NCBI GenBank assembly: GCA_037576215.1
Contig: JBANDB010000011.1
Location: 186,001-250,000, forward strand
DNA length: 64,000 bases
Direction: 5' to 3'
Source: Armillaria gallica
Lineage: Eukaryota; Basidiomycota; Agaricomycetes; Agaricales; Physalacriaceae
Part shown: piece after piece, positions 57,322-64,000 of the stretch
Position numbering within the stretch: position 1 is the stretch's first letter
Layout: each line of letters begins with the position of its first letter
The notes under the pieces: generated by a model
What the model saw: only the letters and a program-made list of their open reading frames with translations
Told to the model about the DNA's origin: nothing
The model's database searches: none
Translations under genes and position numbers: made by a program

Positions 57322-58302
57322 ACCCAATGCAAGCTATGTAGGTCCTTTGATATAGGGCTTCTTCTGTTTGATATTCGAGCTCACAACGTCACCAAGTGAC
57401 AGTGCTGATCATTAACTGTTGAAGTGCTCATCTTACCAGTTGCTGCTTGTTAATGTCTTGCTATTATTCTTTCATTAGTTGTATGTATTTGTTGCTTATA
57501 CCCATAGCTTTTAGTTAGGATCATCATATAAAAGGACTGTACTTGAATAGTATACACCATCTCATTTGCAATGGATATACAACACCCTTTCCTCTTGCTC
57601 ATTTCGTGGTCCTGAGCCTTGTGATTCCAATATCTTCCATCCAACATGTCCTTTACATCTACAGAACTCCTGATGTAGGACAATCCCTAGTGCAGTGTTG
57701 TGAAACTCTTGCCTTCTCACTTCCTAATCAGTGATACTCTATCATCAATCTATTAATTTCCAGATGACTTTTATTGTCAGGTGTCTTCAATGAGATTTTC
57801 AGTGCATGCAGCAATGCCAAGATCAATAGAATTCCAGCAAGTCACCTTAAATCTAGGTGTTTTCTTGCTAATATGCTTTTTCTACATTTAAGATGTCTCC
57901 CATTGACAGTCCAAGCTCATGTAAACCTAGGAAGCAGCACAAAGTCCTTGCTGTGCTTTCTCAGCTATATTTTCACTTTACCAGGTGTTATGATATGGTG
58001 AAAGCTTTACATGCATTTCTTACAAGGGGAACAGATCCTAGAATATGAGGGATGCCACACAGTTGCTGCTTCTATGAATTCCATATACAGTGTGTTTCTA
58101 ACAGTGACCCATCTGTTACTCTCATGCTGGAGGATTGACAGTCCCTTATGAATTACCTGACCTGTCTAAAGAATTGATCTCCTGCATATCATAGAGTGGA
58201 ATGCTGATTTCCTGTAGGAAATACTTTAGAAGATGCTGATATGATGCTTAATACTAGTAGGCTAGTGCACATACCATTACTGTACTGTGTTCTTCGGAGC
58301 TG
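57322..58302. other. Repeat-domain DNA without recognisable gene
   Basis: Short frames (57450-57683 minus, 57774-58001 plus) without motif. Confidence 0.35.
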
Positions 58303-60135
58303 TTAGATGCAAACTGGAGAACAGTGGGACCTGAATGTCCAATATGCTCTGTGTTTGACTTGTTCGATGAATGTTGATGTTGGTAATTGAACCTGGTGGA
58401 GGTCAACTTCAGGTGAAAAAAACAAAGCAAAAACAAAGACGATGCACATGGCAAGCAGCAAGTTAATATAGACTATGCATATTAGTTAGCCAGTTTTTGG
58501 GGGTTAATAAGGAATACTGATGTTTGTGTAATATGAAATCGAGGCCAATGAAGATCAGAGTCTTGGGCCTCGCAATAAACTACAGGTCTTTGTGAGATTT
58601 TGGATAGGGTCAAGTTGAGAGTCAGCAAACCGTGAAGATAGAGAACAACGAACATGCACTATTGTTGTCATCAGGAATAATGGAGACTATATTGAAGTGA
58701 ATATCTTCACCTTGTAGCCAACCCTGATACAAGAACAAGTCACATTAGACCAAGAAGTAGGTCAGCCTTTCTAGTACAAGTGAATCAGGGAGGATTCGAA
58801 GGTCTTTGTGACAAAATAACACACAAAGAGAAATGCATTCCTGCCCTGCTCTTGTGCAGGTAATAGCACATCATGAAAGCTATGATGAGGTCTCCCGTGA
58901 TGATAATGGGGTAAAAAGTGTAAATAGATGTCTATATCGTTGCATGAGAATCTGCATCCTTCCAACATTAAGGAAAATGATGCACATTGAATGCAGAGAT
59001 GGACACCCAACTCCACATCACATAACTGTAAAGAACTATTGTGAGTTGTATATGTAGCGACAAAGGTTTGCTTACATCTCATAGGAGAGATCTGACACAT
59101 GTCAATCAGAGAGGTCGAAATGAGAGTGAGATGGGTGACTTACATGTTGCAGTACCTGAAGGAAAGACAGCTGCATAAGTAGGGAAAATAATTGAAAGGA
59201 GATGCACAATGGTATCACCAAATGAGGTTGCCACAGCAAGACACTATCTAATAGTAAGGGATTGTAGGAGATCCCACTATTCAACAGAATACTTACCATG
59301 GACCAAGAAAGGATTTTGTGAAAATACCATCCAACTAAGAATAAGTTAAGTCCTGTACCACTCCATAATGACCAGGAAAATACTCACGTTTCCAGAGTCG
59401 GATGGTGTATATACTAGGGTTTATGGAAAGAAGAGTTGGTCTTCTCCGTAACAATGACATTGTTCTTACCCTTGGATGAACACAATAGTCCACACCTAGG
59501 AGAACTACCATTCAGATAAAAAGACTTGAGGCATCAGGACAACACACCTTTACGAGTAATTGCAGCTAGTATACAAGCTATAGTTAGAGCCGTGTGGTCT
59601 GGAATGCATGTTAATTCGCACCCTCATGCTCCTGTAACAGCAAAACAACAGCAAACACTTAGTGACATTGATAGGGTACCAGCATGCTGCATCCGACAAC
59701 ATACCAAATAATATTTTCTTCTAGGGCACCTTGCAAGTTCCCATACATATCTATAAGATAGTGATATAGGGCATGCGTGCCTAGAGCGACATGAACAGTG
59801 TCAAGAACCCTTTACCAAACACGTTAATATTTCACTATGACCAATAGCCGTGAATGGACAAACCAAAAGAGCGCTACCTATCTCATTTGTATCAGCACAA
59901 ATTATAATCCTAATCCTGAACAACGTACAGAATAATGGTAGAGTAACCAGTTGTTAGGGTACCTCTTGTAGTAGATGAGCACCTGTACATTCATTATGCC
60001 GAATAAACTGCGAAATGAATGAAAACACATTTTTGCAAGCAAGGACACATACATGGCACCTATGATTGCACCAACAAAGAGAGCCCCGAATGTCTCCCTG
60101 AGGGAAGGAATGACTGGCAAAGGTTGCGATGACAT
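58303..60135 (-). pseudogene. DUF6534-type membrane protein, paralogue of 28203-29928, broken
   Basis: Seen: ATG at 60135 and the same exon plan as the 28.2-29.9 kb copy. First exons: 60053-60135, 59929-60007, 59864-59877, 59705-59809, 59622-59631, 59548-59565. Signatures: VLIYYKRYPNNWLLYHYS, VLDTVHVALGTHALYHYL, WSMRLQ, IYTIRLWKLGWYFHKIL, DLIIAFMMCYYLHKSR. Damage: TGA at 58742-58740 where the other copy has CGA (Arg), and the donor of the last intron reads AA-AC instead of AA-GT. Exon 1 is in frame here, unlike the other copy. The 3' end is longer and ends near 58303. Inference: a duplicate that fell into the CpG-depleted domain and was inactivated there. Confidence 0.75.
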
Positions 60136-61113
60136 TGCAGGTTACAAGGAAGGTGTTGAGGGAAGCTCTGGGATGTCAGCTTATAGATGGGTAGGCCAAA
60201 CCAAAACAGCAATATGACTAGCACCAAATCATCGACTTGGCATCTACAATACGTCATGCTAGTTCTTGATGTCTAGATGTCAACACTGTTCATTCCCCAT
60301 CCTCTGTCGTCTGTTGGTGTATCTTGCATCTGATTGGTGCTTCCATTCCCAAATCGCAACCCTTCAAATACAGTTTGAATGAGACTGAATATACATCAAC
60401 GTCGCCATATAGGGCAGTGAGTTTCAGCCTCATTGTGAAACATTGTTACTTTAGTCCGAAGTATGGACAACACTGCTAGGAATCTTTGCTAAGGAAGCCA
60501 GTCAGAGGTAGATCACCAGCAATCATCAGGAATGCACCAAACGGCGGTCACTGATTGGGTAATAGGCTACATCCCATTCCCTTGTCTGATAGCTAAACTT
60601 TATTATGAAACCTGGATGTAGAACGTTAGCTCGGGATCTTACTAATACAAGGGTGTCAACTGACAGCAAGATGTTTCAGAGAAACTAGGATAAGACTGGT
60701 GTCAAGACTTGGTGACACCCTTCGCAGGATGGGATCTTGTGACGATTGCAGGATCATCCTAACTATGTGAAGTAAATATAACTCCAGTGGAAGATATGAG
60801 TGAAACACCGGTGAATCTGATCAAATTATGATGAAGTGGTGGGTCATCATGGGGCGTGACAGGTCTGAGTTTTGCTTGACTATGGGAGGGGACATCCAAA
60901 AGGAATACTCCTAGTATAAGTCTTGGGACTTTCCAGCTCGAGACTCTGCTCGGAAGTGTGCCATTCTACTATGACAAGGCAGCAACTTGCTTGAACTTAA
61001 AAGGCCGTCCAGTGGCAAGCCATGGCACATACGGGTCTGAAGGTAAGGATGACACCCTCGGAGGCATGTTGGATTTATGAGAGAAGTATACTATGGAAGT
61101 CGGACAGGTACTA
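60136..61113. other. Flank without recognisable gene
   Basis: Upstream side of the DUF6534 pseudogene. Part of 60136-60260 resembles the upstream side of the other copy. No coding sequence recognised. Confidence 0.35.
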
Positions 61114-61306
61114 CTGTACTATTTCGTTCAAGTCGAATGTGATGTGTCACAGAGGCCCTGTTCAAGTTAGAAAAACTACTATTGGTCATGCATCATGAGA
61201 GGGTTTGAATTTTTTCATCGGTCACACATCCTCGATGCGCGTTCGAAATTCGAATTGGTCCAAACGCGTCACGCGTCACACCATCGAATTGAACGAAATA
61301 GTACAG
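61114..61306. mobile_element. TA-target MITE, 193 bp, CpG-rich
   Basis: Inverted ends CTGTACTATTTCGTTCAA (near-perfect over about 25 bp) with TA at 61112-61113 and 61307-61308. It shares the first 13 bases with the 57067 and 32183 elements, but its interior differs and keeps many CpG sites (AACGCGTCACGCGTCAC). Confidence 0.75.
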
Positions 61307-61308
61307 TA

Positions 61309-62639
61309 TCCCTCCCAGCTACGATAATTACAGCTACGGCAACTATAGACCGCGTTTACTAAGGCTGTTACAGTGCCAAGACTTTGAATTATCGTTGCCC
61401 CACGCATACACCTCAGCACGGCAACTGCACTTAACAACTGGGGGTTATGCCTAGCCTGTCGCTCCTACAAATTGAAATGCGGCACTCCCAGCCATGATCC
61501 CAGCTATTGCGCGCGCACTGAGAGATGAGTCTTGATGAATGTGGTAAGGTCAAAGCTGAGGCAAAGCTGAGGCGGCGCTCGCGGGGACGTATTCCGTAAG
61601 CAATATGCTTGATATGGAAGACGGTGTCGATTTTAAGAGCGACTGAGACTCTGAACTACTGGTTACGTTCGCGGTCATTAATGTACAGTGTGTAAAATGA
61701 TTATTTCCATCAGCAGCACTGGCTCAGGCCTGTTTACAATTGTTTGCGGGAAAATGTTCTGTCATTTTGATATCGGAATGGAGGAAGCCCGCTGAAAATA
61801 GATCCAACATCCCAGAACCTGTGGCATAGGTTAGACTGTATTTGAGTCAATGACATCGGGATCTAGGTGTACCATCAACATAGCATGATCCATTATAGCA
61901 GTCGTTACAGATTTTCAAGTTATTATTGCATACCGCAGTTTGTATGCCACTCATAAATCTGAGGATAGAAAATTTGATGAAGTCGGGGGCCATCGCAAGC
62001 GTGGCAAGTCCGAATCCTTGATCAATTTTGGGAATCCATGGCAAAGCTGAAGGTGCCATGGATGCTTGCAAGGATCATAAGTAATGTGTATTACTAAAAC
62101 CAAATACATCACTGTCAAAAATGGGGGCATTAGATATTGGAAGGGGAGGGAGGCATGGTCTATGGCTCATACATGTACGGGACAGGTTGCAGAGCTGTGA
62201 GGTCATGTCAGACAAAGCACTCCAGAATCGTGCACAGACGGGCAAGTGAGGATTGAAGCTTGCTCTGAAAGAGGGATAAGAAATGACGAAAGAAAGTAAG
62301 GCATGTAATTAATTCTTTACAGTTCTTGGCACCATTTATGGTGCGACCCCCATACCAGCCTCAAGTACTTGGCATCGTTATGTTTTCACTCGACAACGAC
62401 CTATGCGAAGGATGTCAGAACACGAATGAAAGATAACTAACAAAATGATACCTTATTCATCCTCCAAATCCACTGCTCCTGCCTTTCGAAATAATCCTCA
62501 ATCAAAAAGTGCTTGCTATAGGACAGCTTATCATTTCTGCAATCCTTGTTCTACCACCACATTCAATAGATGATTCTGGATGTGTCGTGAGTATACGATG
62601 TTTCACTGACACGGGATACCACAAACCTTGACTTTTACT
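61309..62639. other. Region without a recognised gene
   Basis: A minus-strand frame at 61847-62071 (74 aa) has a Cys-rich end but no known motif. Confidence 0.35.
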
Positions 62640-63272
62640 GTGATACCAGAAGCCTTTGTCCCTTTCTCAATGCCCATATTGACCTCAGCATCAACTGACC
62701 TTTTCACCATCCCAGGATCGATGGTGTCTGGCTGGCCATTCACCCCAGGAACCTAAATTTCCAGCCTCTCTTCATTGGGAACTCAGGAGCACCCTCCTCG
62801 ACGTATTTGAGAGGTCCAGCGCTGGGAGTGATGGCTTTGACTGTGAGATCTCAGTCATTGACACTGAAGTTCTTGATCAGTTTCCGGAACTCTGAGTTGG
62901 TCAAGACAAGCTTGATGAGCGCCAACGCATGGTGTGTTTCTGTAAGGCCATCAAGCCCAGAAAAGGTGTGTTCGACACATACTGGGTATCTCCTTCTAGA
63001 TTTCCCTTGTTAATGCCTCAAACAATCTCCATGAAGTCGACCTCCATTGTGTCAGAACTAGTCTTGTATGGGTTTGTCACTGTCACCTTCTTCTGGATCA
63101 TGCAGCGCAGCGCCTGAGAGTCTCTTGGATGTCGATGATGAGCTTCTGGCCATTTGAAAGTTTGAAGGCATGGAGGTGTAGACATGGTGGGGATCCATCG
63201 CTGACTCAGACTCTGAAATTTTGTCACAATGATATTCAGAAGAGGTCCTGAGAATAAAAAATGACATGGCAT
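62640..63272 (-). pseudogene. Decayed coding remnant, family uncertain
   Basis: Minus-strand segments read like protein in changing frames: HAFKLSNGQKLIIDIQETLR, then ETHHALALIKLVLTNSEFRK, and TPSAGPLKYVEEGAPEFP, followed by NGQPDTIDPGMVKRSVDAEV. TGA interrupts between SVND and DLTVK. The LVLTNSEFRKL segment recalls fungal HAM1-like/DUF5923 proteins, but this is weak. Frame changes and stops indicate a dead gene or repeat-borne copy. Confidence 0.35.
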
Positions 63273-64000
63273 AAATACTACACATATGCGCTAAAATCAA
63301 AGCATGTACTCGACTCAAATCATTGGAAAGAAAAATGAGAACTGAGACAAGGACGGCCTTATTGCGTGCATGCTGTATTGAAATTTGTCTTGCAATATGA
63401 ACAGTACAGATATGTGTTGCTTAACAATGAAATATTGTATGAGAACGAGCGAGCTGAAAGGAAACGGAGTGGTCTCGGAGCAAAAGGATCTTGCGGAAAA
63501 CTTGCGGATATGACGTACTGAATACGTGTGACTCTCTGCTCCTAATACTATTCTATGATATATCGTACATATATACTGTAGGAAAAGGGGAATCACCAAC
63601 AAACACAGCCACAAAAAAAAAGCTCAGGTTGCAAAGACCGAATCCTGTATACACAGGACTCGGAACCTTCCCATCTGTTGGACTATGCACATGAATCATG
63701 CGCATACGATCTGTTGGTACTGGGATTTCAGATGGAGTTTGATTCATGCTCAAGATATAGCTGATATGCGCCGACGCCTTCCAGTATCGAAAGTGAGGAT
63801 TAGTCTTAAAGAGTGAAGCACACGCACGTACCAGTGTTGATGCCATGGATGCTGGACCCTATTCCTTACTGGCACCTACTATGCAATAATGAGACCCGGT
63901 CGTCTTTGCTTTCTCAAGAAACGGGCATCATTCACGTCAGGCACATCATACTAAGCCCGAATACGATTGAATTACAACAACAGTCACCGATGGTTCCGGA
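63273..64000. other. Region at the window edge, no gene called
   Basis: A minus-strand frame 63553-63846 begins with ATG and may be a first exon (donor GTACGTGCG follows ATGGCATCAACACTG), but I recognise no domain. Confidence 0.3.

Noticed and set aside
32300..58300. Classical RIP (CpA to TpA) as the cause of transposon decay
   Set aside because: Most premature stops are TGA replacing CGA, and CpG rather than CpA is missing; CpG deamination explains it better. A dinucleotide count over the domain is still needed to settle this.

Overview
The window reads as nuclear DNA of a mushroom-forming basidiomycete (Agaricomycetes). The support is: introns of about 45-60 bp with GTRNGT donors in every host gene I could splice, a HET-domain gene family, an F-box protein with the usual agaricomycete layout, a Zn(II)2Cys6 protein, two DUF6534-type membrane-protein genes with tiny exons, and KDZ, pogo-like (DDE_1) and Ty1/copia elements typical of these genomes. 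There is no operon structure. Many eukaryotic coding regions here have no usable ATG in the long open frame and must be assembled by splicing.

Layout. 1-6 kb: 3'-truncated NmrA-like oxidoreductase gene (-), Zn2Cys6 protein (+), F-box protein (-). 6-10.4 kb: no recognisable gene, but one inverted repeat cluster. 10.5-26.6 kb: HET-domain cluster with three paralogues (A at 10.5-12.2 +, B at 13.7-15.5 +, C at 20.5-22.7 -). Interleaved are minus-strand copies of an unrecognised, intron-rich gene family that I call family X (12.6-13.5, 17.1-18.0, 24.3-26.6 and, further on, 31.1-31.9 kb). HET-A plus X-A and HET-B plus X-B look like a duplicated two-gene unit. 28.2-29.9 kb: a DUF6534-type gene resolved into 18 exons; its broken paralogue lies at 58.3-60.1 kb.

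32.2-58 kb is a nested transposon graveyard with very few CpG dinucleotides: DDE_1/pogo remnant, KDZ transposase remnant, a tandem series of tRNA T-arm-like hairpins, a 1 kb block with 17 ACTAGT sites, a KOW/Spt5-like ORF remnant, and further decayed ORFs. Into one of these ORFs a Ty1/copia element (45,066-50,065) has inserted, with an exact 5-bp duplication, a half-tRNA-type primer site and a purine tract. Two classes of small inverted-repeat elements follow (Harbinger-like, TTA target; TA-target).

The unifying observation is mutational. Premature stops in the transposons, and in the second DUF6534 copy, are mostly TGA where CGA is expected. In the DUF6534 pair the intact CGA can be read directly in the other copy. 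With the CpG depletion this points to cytosine methylation and deamination acting on the repeat domain, while the HET side stays CpG-rich. The best candidates for something undescribed are the HET/family-X arrangement, the duplicated N-terminal module of HET-C, and the T-arm and ACTAGT arrays. All assignments are by reading the sequence; no database search was run.
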